Shown: positions 45,224 to 58,188, numbered from the stretch's first letter. The stretch: DNA of 62,500 nucleotides from Halisarca cf. caerulea (GCA_963170055.1 CAUJGJ010000004.1:1547612-1610111); one strand, 5' to 3'. Made by a program: numbers and translations. Notes: generated by a model not told the origin, from the letters alone.

Positions 45224-45430
45224 ATGGAAGAACTCAACTTGTCTGTTGACTTCTTAGATGCATCTGATATCGAATATTTCCCTCTAATGAGTCCACAAGA
45301 AACCCAGCTAGATTTTGCAGCTTTAACAGACAAATACGATCTGCAATATTCAGCGAACTCACAGGTTCATAGCCAATCCGAATCATCTTTGGAAGGGCCG
45401 CAAAGTATTCAGCATGGAAACTTCATGTGA
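45224..45430 (+). CDS. Short unrecognised ORF (68 aa), possibly an exon
   Basis: Acidic: MEELNLSVDFLDASDIEYFP, LDFAALTDKYDLQYS. No family recognised. It sits 90 bases outside the CACTA-like element. Codon use is unremarkable, so it may be a 5' exon of an unseen gene or chance. Confidence 0.25.
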   Translation: MEELNLSVDFLDASDIEYFPLMSPQETQLDFAALTDKYDLQYSANSQVHSQSESSLEGPQSIQHGNFM

Positions 45431-47400
45431 TTCAGTATATAACAAATGGGAATAACCATAGTAACATTAGTTAAGAGATCCTTAAAACATCAGGGTTTGA
45501 CTCTTAAACTGAGTTTCCTTAGCAGAGAAGTGAACTCTTAGATATTTCTCGTAGAAGATTCATAGTAGTGGTGTTATTGAAGGAAGCGAGTTTCATTTGG
45601 TCTTTTATTTAAAACTTTTTTACGTTGTTTGACTCGTAAACCATGTCAAGTAGTAGCCCAATATTATCAAAGGAAGTGAGTATATTATTTATATGTTCAT
45701 ACACGACTGTGCAACATTTTGGATTGTAATTGGTATAAGAAACTGTGTAGGTACTGTATGTATGCACATACGTACGTACGTATGTATGTACGTATGTACA
45801 GTATGTACGTATGTACGTATGTACACACGTATGTACAGAAATTTATCACAATTATCGTATTACCAAGAAATATTCATGAAGCATGCTGAGTAGTAGCCCA
45901 GCGCTATCGAATGTAACAAGTTCGTTTTCTTCTTCATTTGTTCTTTTGCTTAAAACTTTCAACAGTAAATCATAAAATATGATACATGAGCTATAGCGAG
46001 TAGTAGCTCAGGGCTCTTCCTGGTTAGTACCCTGTTGTGGACACTTCTAAACAGGGCAACAACAAAAGTACTGCCGTTTGGTCCCTTTGATCCAATGCCC
46101 AACCATACAACAAATATATTATTATGCATATACGTATATGGCTGCTGTAGCACACCAAGGCAGGATACAACTATTACATACACCTAATATGCATGTACAT
46201 ACGTACGTACATGTACAAAGTATACTGCATGTTTTCGTTACAATCCTCCTTTGCATTGAGTGATTCCAGTCCATAGATTAGGAAAATCAGGTGTAAATAG
46301 AGCCACTTACTCTATCACTCAGAATACCAAGTTCGAACTTGCTCAACAGTAAATGTGACAGTCACAGATACGTACGTATCACGGTGTGTGTGTGTGTGTG
46401 TGTGTGAGTGTCGGAGGGGGAGGTTTGTCACCTCTATGATCAGCAAAGGAGCTGCGATGTAAAAAATAAGGTAGCTGGCCTCCGAAGGCAGCTTCCGGAT
46501 TAAGTCGTGTCACAGTGGCGTTTTTGGCTTAGCGCCACTAACTAAATGGTATGACTGCCCTTTATATATTCAATATATAATACTATAACACTTGTGGTTG
46601 CATATCTGGTACATGCATGACAATTATGTTCATTATTAGCATGTATATTCATAAGGTACATATGTACGTATGTACGTGCGAACCTATGTATGAATGTAAT
46701 AGCCAGTATATACCAGGCAAAAATTATTTTGATTCCTTTCAATTTCTGCACTTTCAATTTTGGGCAAATCAAAGGGATGAAGTAGGCATCATTGCTCATT
46801 GTCAGACACGCTAACAACTCACAAGACTTGACTGATAGGCTTAATGGGTACAATTGTGATAATTGAAAGACACACCACATACGTACGTATGTAGGTACGT
46901 ACATAACAAGCACATACACACACATGCACATATTACGTACATACGTACGTACATACGTACGTACATGCACACTAATATGCTACAATGTCCTTAGGGATGA
47001 CATGGCTTCATTTGGGTAGGGGCAAACATACGTATACGTGTGTACGTACATAGTACGTATGTACAGTATATGAGCGGATAATTGCTGTGATGTACTGTAC
47101 ATATGTAAGAATTATAACCTTTCCATTCCAAAGTGACCTCTGAAACCATTTCACAAACCTTACAAGTAATTACGGTGAAAAAACCTGTGAGGCTGTTGAT
47201 CTTTGCAACAATGGTATCAGGTTTATGAAAGTAAGGATAAAACAGTGGCTGATAATGCCAAAATGCAGCGATTTTTCTTTAAAATTCCAACGAAACCGAA
47301 AAATACAAAGCTGGAGGATAAATCCCTTCGTAAACCTGATACAAATGTTTCAGAGATAAACCGTTGTTATACGTACGTATATATACATATATATATATAT
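45431..47400. other. No gene seen; decayed repeats
   Basis: Holds ACGTATGTAC-type tetranucleotide runs (45764-45832), a short TG array (46384-46407), and a repeat end CACACCAAGGCAGGATACAA near 46152 that also occurs at 7384. A weak frame near 47265 (MQRFFFKIPTKPKNTKLEDK) is too short to call. Confidence 0.5.
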
Positions 47401-47403
47401 ATA

Positions 47404-47928
47404 CCAGGCCCGTTTACGCGGGAATCCCAAAAGGGGGGTTACATGAGCAAATTCTCAAAACTAAGTCTACTATTTATGGCTTTTTAATACCTTCAATAAC
47501 AGTTTAAGGATGACTTTTGTTGTAGTATAGTATTCCTCAACTTGTAATAAGGTCCATAATTGTATTATTGTGTCTAAAATAGCAATTCAGCTAAGTATTG
47601 GCCTAGGTATCACTGAATAATGACGTCATTGAGGTGTGAAATGATGTCATCCATAATCATAGCCGCTCTTCCTGACCTAAAATCTGCTGCTGGAAAATAG
47701 GTTATATAGGTCGAAATCTTAAGAAACTTCTTATTTTAACCCTAATTAATGTTTTACTAAGATTTTATTATTGATATCATAGATTTGGGTGATTTTAATT
47801 TAACTATTGGTGATCTGCCTAGGATTGGCTAGGTATTGTATTAATAGAGTGCCTTGTGTAAAACTTTGGGGCTCCATTTAGGGGGGGTTCGTCCGAACCC
47901 TTCGAACCCCCCCTGTGTACAGGCCTGT
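47404..47928. mobile_element. Possible non-autonomous TIR element in AT repeat
   Basis: CAGGCCCGTTTACGCGGG at the left and ..CCCTGTGTACAGGCCTG at the right are loosely inverted, and AT-dinucleotide sequence flanks both sides. The interior is non-coding. Confidence 0.5.
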
Positions 47929-48285
<357 letters not shown>

Positions 48286-48430
48286 AATAGTTGTATCCCA
48301 CTTTGGCTCTGTACATGGGAAATGTACTGCGATGTATCAGATCAATTCACTGAGGGCGCAGCCCGAGGTTAATTGATTTGATACAGCAGTACATTACCCA
48401 TGTACAGAGCCAAAGTGGGATACAACTATT
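48286..48430. repeat. 145-bp palindrome (hairpin element)
   Basis: AATAGTTGTATCCCACTTTG.. and ..CAAAGTGGGATACAACTATT pair over ~65 bases per arm with a short GC-rich loop (GAGGGCGCAGCCCG). Confidence 0.92.
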
Positions 48431-48487
48431 ATGTATCCCGTTGTTGAGACAATCAATTGGCAATAATTATTTGTGTTTTGGCGGACC

Positions 48488-49012
48488 ATGGAAAATTCCG
48501 AGGAAGCGTTTTTGAAGGAGCTGGAAAGTGTGATTAACCCGTTTTTGCGTGACAAAATTAGTATCGACGAGTACGTGGTTTCAATGAGTGGATTTTCAGA
48601 CACTATGGAGAAGCTTTTGAAGGAGAATAAAGCTGGGATACAAAACGATAGAGTCACCGAGTCGGTAGAAGCACACAAACAAGAAAAGCTGATGAATCCT
48701 GCAGCAGAGCACAACAAGCAAGACGGACAAGTGTGCTATGCTTCGTTAGAACCTAAAAACAAGCTTGGAGCAATGGCGACTAAGCCTTTAGCTGAACTGG
48801 TGCAAGAGAGTGACGGCGGTAAACTGAACGATCGATTTTCTGATCCTGTGCGAGACATCGAAGAATGGCTGAAGCCTCATATCCCGCGAAATACTGCAAA
48901 GAACACAAAATGGGCCTATAACAACTTCCTTTCGTGGTTATCCTTAGTTCAATTACCAATTGCAACACTGAGTTTCTTATTGATTCAGAAATGTTTCAAT
49001 GCATGCAAATGA
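48488..49012 (+). CDS. Crypton-like N-terminal ORF (174 aa), partial
   Basis: ATG at 48488. It starts MENSEEAFLKELESVINPFL, then a charged region. Near the C-terminus IPRNTAKNTKWAYNNFLSWL resembles the N-terminal arm-binding motif of Crypton-type/QRICH1-like tyrosine recombinase domains (N-T-x-K-x-T-x-W). The catalytic R..H-x-x-R..Y part is not seen downstream. It is either a first exon whose splice runs into lost sequence, or a truncated copy. It sits beside the 145-bp palindrome. Confidence 0.5.
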   Translation: MENSEEAFLKELESVINPFLRDKISIDEYVVSMSGFSDTMEKLLKENKAGIQNDRVTESVEAHKQEKLMNPAAEHNKQDGQVCYASLEPKNKLGAMATKPLAELVQESDGGKLNDRFSDPVRDIEEWLKPHIPRNTAKNTKWAYNNFLSWLSLVQLPIATLSFLLIQKCFNACK

Positions 49013-49720
49013 GAGCATCACAGCAGAACTTGCATAATTCCTGCTGATTATTATCCAATAATTCCAATCTCACAAAATTCTTATTATAATTTGAGTTTTA
49101 TATGGTGAGATCCTCTTAAACAAGTAATTCGAGAGCGTGGGGGCTGCCGCCCCACACATTTGAATCATTTGCAAAGCATTGGAGTGTAAGTGCATAGCTG
49201 AACATTCATCGAACATACAGTACCTGTTTATTGTAACTGAACAACTCCTTTTAATCATTCCTGTATAAATTGATACTTCTCTATTACTACTGTATAAATT
49301 CTCTATGATAATACTTTGCTATAAATCCATATTATATCATATATATGTGACCGTACTTGGGAAAAGGGGTACTTTGGTGGGTAGGTATGTTTTGAGGTAA
49401 GCGTTAAAGCAACAAAGTTGGTGTCAACTTTTCGGAATCCGTTTTTTCGCTTCATACATCTTAAACACGTTCTTATTTAAAACGTTAAATTCTTATTTAT
49501 GAGAATCAGCCTAAAGGTTACAAATTTGGAACACTCAGTGGTTTACCAGCTGCAGCAGCTGTACAATCTGTAGCCAACTCAGTGTTTTGTAAACATTGCG
49601 TTATTGTTTAGAAAACAATTCCTTTGATCTTTTCTTTGATCTAGTTCATGGCCAGCAATGAGGGACATTCCACACCTTAACCACATAATGAATCTCATTA
49701 AAAATCGCCTCAAATTTATA
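49013..49720. other. No gene seen
   Basis: AT-rich sequence between the Crypton-like ORF and the Tigger-like element. No recombinase exon recognised. Confidence 0.5.
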
Positions 49721-49912
49721 CCGTATGCGCAGAAATTTTCGCGTTACGTAATTTTTGCGAAGGGCGAAGTTATGAGAAATTCGCGATTTTATTTTCGCGT
49801 ATGGCAATTTTTCCGAATTGGCGGTTTTTTATTTTCGCAAAGTCTGAGCATCAATGCTTGGTTAACCTTGGCAGAAGTAGCTTTGATACGAGTATTCTGC
49901 AAGATCTTTGAG

Positions 49913-50938
49913 ATGAGTTCAACGATTTTCTCTATAGAGAGTTGTGTACGTGGCTACCATGTGTATAAGTCATCTTGGGCAGCCTCAATTGGAGAGATCC
50001 TACTTTGCGAAAGAGAGGAGAGAAATCTGGAAGATCCTTATACTGTGGCCATCGTAAGGAATGGTGTGATTGTTGGGCACGTTCCTAGGACTATATCGTG
50101 CGTATGTTCGCTATATTTGCGTCGAGGAGGGAGAATCTCGTGTACGATAAAAGGCCAAAAACGATTTTCCAGTGATTTGCCCCAGGGAGGTCTGGAAGTA
50201 CCTTGCAGCTACAGTTTCCGCGATTTCACCGAAGACTCAGCAATGAAAGTTAGACGTCGTCTGATCGAAATTGGCTTCGCAGTTCACCTATCAGCGCAGG
50301 AAGGTGAACACGACTTCGAGATCAACAGTCAGCCTTCTGTAGGCAACTGCCAGCCTGTGGACGCAGAAAAGACTGATGGTGTCAAGCAAACCCTAACACA
50401 ATGTGATCACTGGTTGAAGTTTGAAGATATTGTCCTCTCTCATGACGATTGCAGAATTTTGGAGGGTGGTGATCTGCTCAATGACAAGCACATGAACTTT
50501 GCACAAAGAATTTTGAAGAAACAGTTCCCACACATCAACGGACTACGCTTGACTTTACTTCAGAACCAGGAAAACATCGGTGAGACTTCCAGTGCCATTC
50601 AGATTTTCAACATTCAAAAGAATCATTGGATTTGTGCTGCCAAATCTGAAGGGAAAGCAAACTTTAAGGTATTAGTGTATGATTCAGCGTACACAAAGTG
50701 GGATGCTAATTCACTGTCTCCTATACTGAAGCAGTTTCGATGTGGGAGGGGCAGCATCAAAATTATTGATGGAGTGCAGAAACAGACAGGTAGTGCTGAT
50801 TGTGGACTGTTTGCTATTGCGTTCGCAACCAGCATTGCTTTCGGTAAAGACCCTGCCAGCACAACCTATACGCAGGGGTTGCTGCGACAACATATGAAAA
50901 ATTGTTTGATGAACATGTTGTTTGAGCCTTTCCCTTGA
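49913..50938 (+). CDS. HIRAN-like + Ulp1/C48 cysteine protease (341 aa)
   Basis: Start at the ATG at 49913; upstream open frame is TIR sequence. Residues ~11-108 form a HIRAN-like module (VRGYHVYKSSWAASIGEILL, NGVIVGHVPRTISCVCSLYL, LPQGGLEVPCSYSF). Residues ~155-341 form an Ulp1-type SUMO/ubiquitin-like protease: LSHDDCRILEGGDLLNDKHM, NHWIC (His238), VYDSAY (Asp257), Gln291 and GSADCGLFAIA (Cys297). The full catalytic set is present. It presumably cleaves SUMO-like conjugates; carried proteases of this type occur in several transposon groups. No intron is needed. Confidence 0.88.
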   Translation: MSSTIFSIESCVRGYHVYKSSWAASIGEILLCEREERNLEDPYTVAIVRNGVIVGHVPRTISCVCSLYLRRGGRISCTIKGQKRFSSDLPQGGLEVPCSYSFRDFTEDSAMKVRRRLIEIGFAVHLSAQEGEHDFEINSQPSVGNCQPVDAEKTDGVKQTLTQCDHWLKFEDIVLSHDDCRILEGGDLLNDKHMNFAQRILKKQFPHINGLRLTLLQNQENIGETSSAIQIFNIQKNHWICAAKSEGKANFKVLVYDSAYTKWDANSLSPILKQFRCGRGSIKIIDGVQKQTGSADCGLFAIAFATSIAFGKDPASTTYTQGLLRQHMKNCLMNMLFEPFP

Positions 50939-51105
50939 TTGTGGCTAGTACTGTAACATTTTACTCACAGCAACTATTATATATATATAATAATAATTGT
51001 AAAGATATCATAAATGATTGCTACGTACAGTACAGAAACTTTGATAATGTTTATTGTTAATTATTGCAGGAGTCATGATGTGTATCAAAGTATTTAATTA
51101 GTGGC

Positions 51106-52209
51106 TTATTCCTTGAGTTGTATGGTGTCCTGGATGACGTCTGTGATTCCAGTTTCTCTGAATCCATTACGTATTATGTCTGTTGCCTCTACATAAGCAC
51201 ACGCATTCACTAACCACTGATATCCCATCATTGTTTCTTCATTTGACCAGTGGTTTGTAGTGAATGTTACGTGCCAGTCATCAGGAAAGGGCACTTTAGG
51301 TAGGCAAGCTGGTGTTTTACCTTTGTAGACCACCTGCACAGGCAGTAATTTTCCGCTCATTGTAATTGACAGTAGTGCTGTAATCTGCCTCTTATCATCA
51401 ACCCCAGCCACTTCAACGCGTTTGGACCCTTTTACCTCCATTGTCCAATTTGAAACTGGCACGTACTTCACGCCAGTTTGATCCCAATTGATGATGAGAT
51501 CTTGTGGTATCTCATCAATCATTGCCACGGACCTGATGTCGTCTAAGAACTGATGTTTCAAGATGGCAAAATTGCTGGGAGACACTTTTGCCTTAGTTGT
51601 GGCCTGCCTTTTCACAAGACCCATCCTTCCAAGGAGCCTGTGAGCCCAATCCTTGCCAATGTCGATAGACCCTCCGTTTTCCGCCAGCAAATTGGCATCT
51701 CTGGCCTTTATGACGCCTTTGGCTGCCCCTACAGCAATCTGAGAATTTACAACCCCTCCAGACTTACGAACTTCAGTCAAAAACCACTTCACTTTGTCTT
51801 CTAGCTCTTCACCAATGAGAAGTGGCCTACCGCGCCGTTTTTCAGGCAATTCTACTATCGCCTCCACTTCTACATCTCTTTTCCTGGAAAATGCAAGCTT
51901 CATACAATAGGTACTTTTCCACCCTCGAACCGTACTTTCCTTTAAATTAGCGAACTCGCCCGTTTGCTTGAAGTGGCGAATGGCTGCCAATACGCCGTTT
52001 TTCGAGGCATACTCGGCTACTCTGGCTTTATCCCCTGCTGACGTCTTTTCATAATTTCCCCGCCTGGCTTCACGCTTGGTTTCACTCTCATGTAAAGACT
52101 TAAGCTCTTCTTTTACCCCGCGAACCTCCGCTGGGCAGACAGCTATCGGTGCCTTCTTGTCAAAGACTCCTGGAACCTTGAAGAAATCTTCTATCACTCT
52201 ACTACTCAT
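51106..52209 (-). pseudogene. pogo/Tigger-like DDE transposase, internally deleted (367 aa)
   Basis: N-terminal HTH-like region (AEYASKNGVLAAIRHFKQTG, STVRGWKSTY), then IGEELEDKVKWFLTEVRKSG, then the DDE_1 start DLIINWDQTGVKYVPVSNW, KGSKRVEVAGVDDKRQITAL and VVYKGKTPACLPKVPFPDDW. After TNHWSNEETMMGYQWLVNA it jumps to DIIRNGFRETGI, a C-terminal type motif. The stretch with the second and third catalytic acids (family ..FD.F.GQ..) is absent. The frame stays open, so the deletion is in frame or spliced out, but the product should be inactive as a transposase. It may still bind the TIRs. Confidence 0.85.
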
Positions 52210-52394
52210 AGTTAGCTAGTCATGAGGAACTCTAATTTATACTAGATACTTGATGTTGTCTATAGTATTAATAATGATAATAATAATGTTCCCTTTCGCT
52301 GCAAAATTTTCGCGATACTTTATTTTCGCGAACGCTGCTTCATTCGCGAAATTCGCGAAAATTACGTAACACAAAAATTTCCACGCATACGGTA

Positions 52395-54120
52395 TGTGTT
52401 TCTACGGGGACATAAACTATGTCTTGGTATATCTTTCTTCGAATTGATGTTATCCAAAAGCATCTTTTATATTATGTTCTCCTGTGTCTCCGCTTTCATA
52501 TGATATGCAATGTGTCATCATCAGAGCATTCCTGGGACTTCCTGAGCCCTTTCAAGAATTGTTGGATCACGCTGTATAAATGATCTCATTAACAATACAA
52601 ACTTATGTAAACTATTCAATTTTTATGTTTTTTTGCACATGATTTCTTGAAGATAATACTATAAATCAAAAAGTATATCGGATATTTTGGAGATCAATAG
52701 TTATACTATATATTTTGGCTAACAATCATCACCATGCAAGGAGTTTCACTACTTCCTGAAGGCTGCAAAAAAACTCGAATAATCTTATGGGATAAACTAT
52801 CACATGCCACTTTTCTCACAAATGATATACCAACACATGGCAAATGGTAAAATGAGTTCAGAAATGGCTTAAACAATCTGTTTTGCAGCTAAAAGGTGCA
52901 ACTTGATTTAGTATGGTCTCCAAGTTGGGCCTATACTAATTTATACATAAACATACACCAATATGTAATATAAAATAAGTGGCATAGTATAAGTGGGTCA
53001 TGGTGAAGCGCCACTATAACTACAATTAGTGAGCAAATTTTCTTACAATTTGAACAGAAACAATCTTTTGAAAAGCATGTGGGGTTTTAAGTAGAGTGGA
53101 ATGAGAGTTTGTAAAAGTTGGTGACTTGTAAGTGTATGTGGTTCACAATGCTTCATGCGTAAGGGGAAATCTACAGTGTAACAAATACCATGCTTAGTGT
53201 ATGCAAAAAAGATAACTGAACGAAAATACGGGTGTTAAACACTGGAAGTCCAAATGAAAACAATATAGGCCTAAAAATGGATCAAAATGGGGCAGGCTAC
53301 CTATAGGCTTATTCAAAATGTTCATGTGGCATGACACTGCGTAGATGCTTCATCATTATTGCGTGGCACTGCGTAGATGCTTCATAATTATGCATTGTAA
53401 TCAAATCATCAAATCGCATATTTTTACCCTGACAGATTTTTTATAATTGTATCCATGCAGGAGTCTGTGCATTTGCACGAGATGTGAGAATATAATATGC
53501 TGATATGGCTACTCACCTTGCTAACATGCACAAGACAGTTTTGCAGTGCACAACTGAATTATAATAGTAGTAACGTCAACCTTTATTGTGTCCCAAGTCT
53601 TATAGTACTAGATGTTAGGCTGTCACTGTAAGTACGTTTTTAAATTACCAAACTTTAGATTGAATGAATTGAATATTATACCTTTCGTTGAGTCATTTTT
53701 TCTTATTTAACCTGGTGGGTGAATTGGGAAGGTTTACTTACAATCAAATCACTATTAAAAATCAATAATTGCAGTAACACCCCTAGAAACGTCAGATGGC
53801 AGGAGAATTGCTAAGCACTCTTGAGGGTGATAGTATTATAGTACTGTAGTTGTCACTCGAAGACTTTCAATGAATACAGATAGGTAATGAGCTGTACAAT
53901 CATCTGTGAAGGGTTTTAAAACTTTCTGTTAGTAGACCGATCCTATATAGCTGAATTCTAAAACAGTTACTATAGTAATATAAAGAAGTATAATAACCAT
54001 TATTTATAAAACAATGGAGAAAGAAATACATAGGAATAAAAAAAACTTCAATGTATAGCGGCAAGCAACAATGAGTCAAACTATAGGGTTATTTGTTGCG
54101 TATAGCTGGATGGGATCATC
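52395..54120. other. No gene seen
   Basis: AT-rich unique sequence. A short direct duplication GGCACTGCGTAGATGCTTCA occurs at ~53332-53390. Confidence 0.6.
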
Positions 54121-55115
54121 GCTTCATCCATTATATAGCCCATGGGCGTCCCTTATTGTATTAATTGGTACCGAAAAAGAATGGTACCGTACACCTGTAT
54201 GTTGACTTACTTCTGGCGGCTTGACCAGATTGTCGAGTTTCATGCATACCCTATGCCCCGTGTTGAAGAGGTGCTGGATGTTACATATCGACTCTAGATT
54301 TGGGAAAGGGATACTGGCCAATATGGCTCAGGATTCCAGAGAGTTCACAGCCTTCACTACACCCTTTGGATTGTTTGAGTTCTTGGTCATGCCCTTTGGC
54401 CTCCATACAGCCTCTGCTACTTTCCAACGCTTGATGAATGCCCCTTTGAGAGAGTGCCAGAAGTATTCGGGTACATATCTGGATGATGTTGTCAATTTCA
54501 GTAATAACTGGGATGAGCATCTCCACCATCTGGAAGCTATATTCAATCGCATTCAACAAGTTGGCCTCACTGTCAAGCCAGCTAATCAAACATAAGTGTT
54601 AGTTTACTTTGAAAGAAGTCTTCTATCTTGGGCACATGATTGGAGGTGGGACCGTCAGACCAGATCCAGCTGAGGTTGAGGCAATTTTGATTTTTCAGCG
54701 ACCTCTTGTGGAGAAGAACATGTGTTCTTTTCTTGACCTTATTGGCTATTATCGGAAATTTGTTCCCAATTTTGTAGATGTTGCATGCATCTGTATTGAC
54801 TGACCAAGAAAAGAAAGCCAGAAAAAGTCATTTGAACAAAGGAGTGTGAAAGTGCCTTTTTACTGTTGAAGAGGTTGGTAGCAGAATCCTCGGTACTGAC
54901 TGTTGCACACCCCGCAAACCCGTACATCATGCAGACCGATGCGCTTAGATATTGGTTTGGGAGCAGTCTTGAGCCCAACTCAGAATGGTGAGGAGAATCC
55001 TAGGCCTGTATAGCATTCGCCAGCAGGAAATTGTCAGACCGTGAGAGTAAGTATTCAGTGATCGAGAAGGAGTGTCTTGCAATTATTTGGGCTCTATTTA
55101 ATACACTTATTGTTT
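54121..55115 (+). pseudogene. Ty3/gypsy-type pol fragment, degenerate
   Basis: Frames in different registers show an RT fingers/palm stretch (FTTPFGLFEFLVMPFGLH), the active-site box YLDDVV, a connection piece (IGYYRKFVPNFV), a decayed RNase-H region with MQTDA, and [17 protein letters not shown]. Stops and frameshifts separate them. No LTRs, gag or integrase were recognised. Confidence 0.85.
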
Positions 55116-55299
55116 GTAGTTCTCACTGCCTGTGTGTGGCCTGCGCCTTTTGTGTTCAAGCCATTCTAGTTTCATTTCCTTTTGTGTAGCACCATGACTT
55201 TCATGTATAATATAGCTGTACCAGTCAGTGCACATGATTTTACTGAGTTTTACAGCTATTGCTCGAGTTGGAGCTGTTTGAATTATTGCATTAGTTGAC

Positions 55300-55838
<539 letters not shown>

Positions 55839-56309
55839 TTATATGTGCTAAGGGAATTACTTTGAATGGATTTTGTGCTCAAATGGGGCCCCTGGTTTAT
55901 ATGCTGGCATGATGTCTTGCTTCGTTTGGCCGGATTAGTAGCTCATAACATTTTATATGGCTGGTTCTGTTGGCTTAGGCTTGGTCCATGTTCTTTGTCA
56001 TGCAGGGTCTATCATTACCTCCAGGTCCAGCATTTCGTTTGGGCTTTCCACTGGCAATGCATTCATGTTTAGTGGTGGTTCAGTGTGCATGACCTAAGTA
56101 CGTATAGCCTATGCCCTCGAATGTTCAGTAACTTTTAGTGCTATTGGCTCCCACATTGAGTTGACCCCCCTTGGTTACACTTTTTCGGTTTTATGGTATC
56201 AGCTCTTCAGCATGTATAGCCAATAGCTGGAGGGCATGTATATAACATTATACTGACATTGTTGTACGATGCGGCAAACATCAAAGCAAAAAAGGGTGCA
56301 TTTGCATCT

Positions 56310-56356
56310 GATACTGCACACTTTTGGTGACCTTTCGTCAAAAAGTGTGCAGTATC
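56310..56356. repeat. Hairpin, 16-17-bp arms
   Basis: GATACTGCACACTTTT and AAAAAGTGTGCAGTATC around a GGTGACCTTTCGTC loop. Confidence 0.85.
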
Positions 56357-56431
56357 AAGCAAGCGCCTAGTGTTATGATGACTAAACTATATATACATAT
56401 AAATTATTACATATAGATACATACATATCTA

Positions 56432-56432
<1 letters not shown>

Positions 56433-56508
<76 letters not shown>
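56433..56508. repeat. (AT)n microsatellite
   Basis: Pure TA/AT run. Confidence 0.96.
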
Positions 56509-56840
56509 TATTATATACAAGATAAGTGAGACCGAGCACCACAATTACTTGCCTTCCTTTTCAGCTCAGCAAGTATCTACAATCAGTTAATCATATAATA
56601 ATTGAGTAGATCCTCATGGGATGCAAGCTTGCAGTCAAGAGTCTGCATGTATATGTACAAGCGTATTGATTGTTTTCAAAACAGACCCTCAGACAATATA
56701 TACAGTCCATTGGATACTTAGTTTCCAACTTCAGTGTAGTGTGATTTTGTGAATGATTATGATCACCGGCTGTATTGTATGATTATATAAGGAATGTGTT
56801 TTGGTTCTCTATTCTAATCTAATTGTGAGTAATGATTGAT

Positions 56841-56885
<45 letters not shown>

Positions 56886-57362
56886 ATGTGCATGTGTGTA
56901 TAGGTACTTGCATGCTTGCATCAAGGAGATTGGGTGGGTGCATGTGTGTATTGTAAGTTCTTTACAATATAAGGAAGTTGTGTGACCTGCTTTTACCTGT
57001 GCAAATTTTGCTACTCATGCATGTTACTCACGTAACATACATGCATCCAGCTGAAAGCTACATAGCTCTAAAGAACATCCAATTGGGTCACATGCATGTC
57101 AGCCTGTGACAGACATATACACAACAATGACAAAAATAATGTCACTACAGGCAGACTCAACAATATCACAATTGTATGAAAAACGAAGCAGGCTGAACAT
57201 AATTTATTACCGTAGTTACCAGAAGGCCTATATTATACTTAATGAAAGAATAATTGAAAGTTTCCTCCCTTGGGACTTGGTGTTGACATTATGATGATCT
57301 ATGACAACAGGTTCTTGGAAATCTGTTAACCTTGCCTGCTGCGGTTTCTTCGTTTAATAATT

Positions 57363-57470
57363 AAACAGATTCATGTTTCTTGGAAGTGATTAATAATTCA
57401 TTGTGCTTCCCTAAGTAAACAGATTCATGTTTCTTGGAAATGATTAATAATTCATTGTGCTTCCCTAAGT
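57363..57470. repeat. 54-bp tandem duplication
   Basis: Two copies of a unit beginning AAACAGATTCATGTTTCTTG and ending TTCCCTAAGT, one substitution apart. Confidence 0.95.
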
Positions 57471-57763
57471 TCACAACCCCATACTGTGTGTGGTACTACA
57501 GGAGACCATTGTATATCCCCTGTAATACTAAAATGCGCTCTGGTAGGTATAGTCTATGATGTAAGGATGATGTATATTGAATGCGTGCACGAATATGCAA
57601 TAATAATCTAATTATTAAAATGCCTGTGTGTTTTTGTCTTTTTGTATAATAGGCTTGGAGTGTGTATCAATACATACTAATAATATATTATATTACTTTG
57701 TATTTCAGCGTATGTGGGAAACTAAGAGTATGACTGTACTAGTGAAATTCTTGTTTTTCTTAA

Positions 57764-57766
<3 letters not shown>

Positions 57767-57822
<56 letters not shown>
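57767..57822. repeat. (TC)n microsatellite
   Basis: 28 CT units. Confidence 0.97.
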
Positions 57823-57825
<3 letters not shown>

Positions 57826-58101
57826 TCCAAACATGTCACCATTATTATTAAGAAATACAGACATATGAGAGTAAGATATAATAGGTGGTGAACATGTGGT
57901 CACAAGTTTTAACCTCTGCAAAAAGCATTAATTAGAAGACTAATGCTGCACAGTGTCATATGTAGGAGAGATTCTCTACTGAGTACGTGAATTTGGAAAC
58001 AGCTAGCGCGGTAGAAACTAGAAGCACATCTTCCAGGTTATCTGTTGGCTTGGACCTCTTCACGGGGGCGAAGTAAGACTATAAACTTGTTCCAAAAAAA
58101 A

Positions 58102-58188
58102 AAAAAAAAATTCAATATTCGCGGTACTAAATTTTCACGAAAGCTGAGTTCAACCGCGAAAAACGCGAAAGTTTGTACGCGTACGGTA
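58102..58188. mobile_element. Fragment of a Tigger-like MITE
   Basis: TTCGCGGTACTAAATTTTCAC, CGAAAAACGCGAAAG and the terminal ACGCGTACGGTA (quoted in part) match the ends of 28294-28501 and 49721-52392. The left end is lost in a poly(A). Confidence 0.6.

Larger units (their letters stand above)
49721..52392. mobile_element. pogo/Tigger-like transposon carrying a HIRAN-Ulp1 protease gene
   Basis: Left end CCGTATGCGCAGAAATTTTC and right end ..TTTCCACGCATACGG are inverted, and GTTACGTAATTTTCGCGAA blocks follow in both TIRs. TA dinucleotides flank both ends (49719-49720, 52393-52394). Inside, two convergent genes leave 167 bases between their stops. The transposase is internally deleted while the protease is intact. 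A MITE of the same end type lies at 28294-28501. Confidence 0.87.
55860..57766. other. No gene seen; small repeats
   Basis: Contains an AT array (56433-56508), a TG array (56845-56882), a small hairpin (56310-56356) and a 54-bp tandem duplication (57363-57470). No supported coding sequence. Confidence 0.55.

Noticed and set aside
47203..47487. Possible zinc-finger or hAT N-terminal exon (MQRFFFKIPTKP)
   Set aside because: Too short, runs into AT repeat and the element end, no domain recognised.
49658..49912. Upstream extension of the protease gene
   Set aside because: It reads through TIR sequence; the ATG at 49913 gives the natural HIRAN-Ulp1 start.
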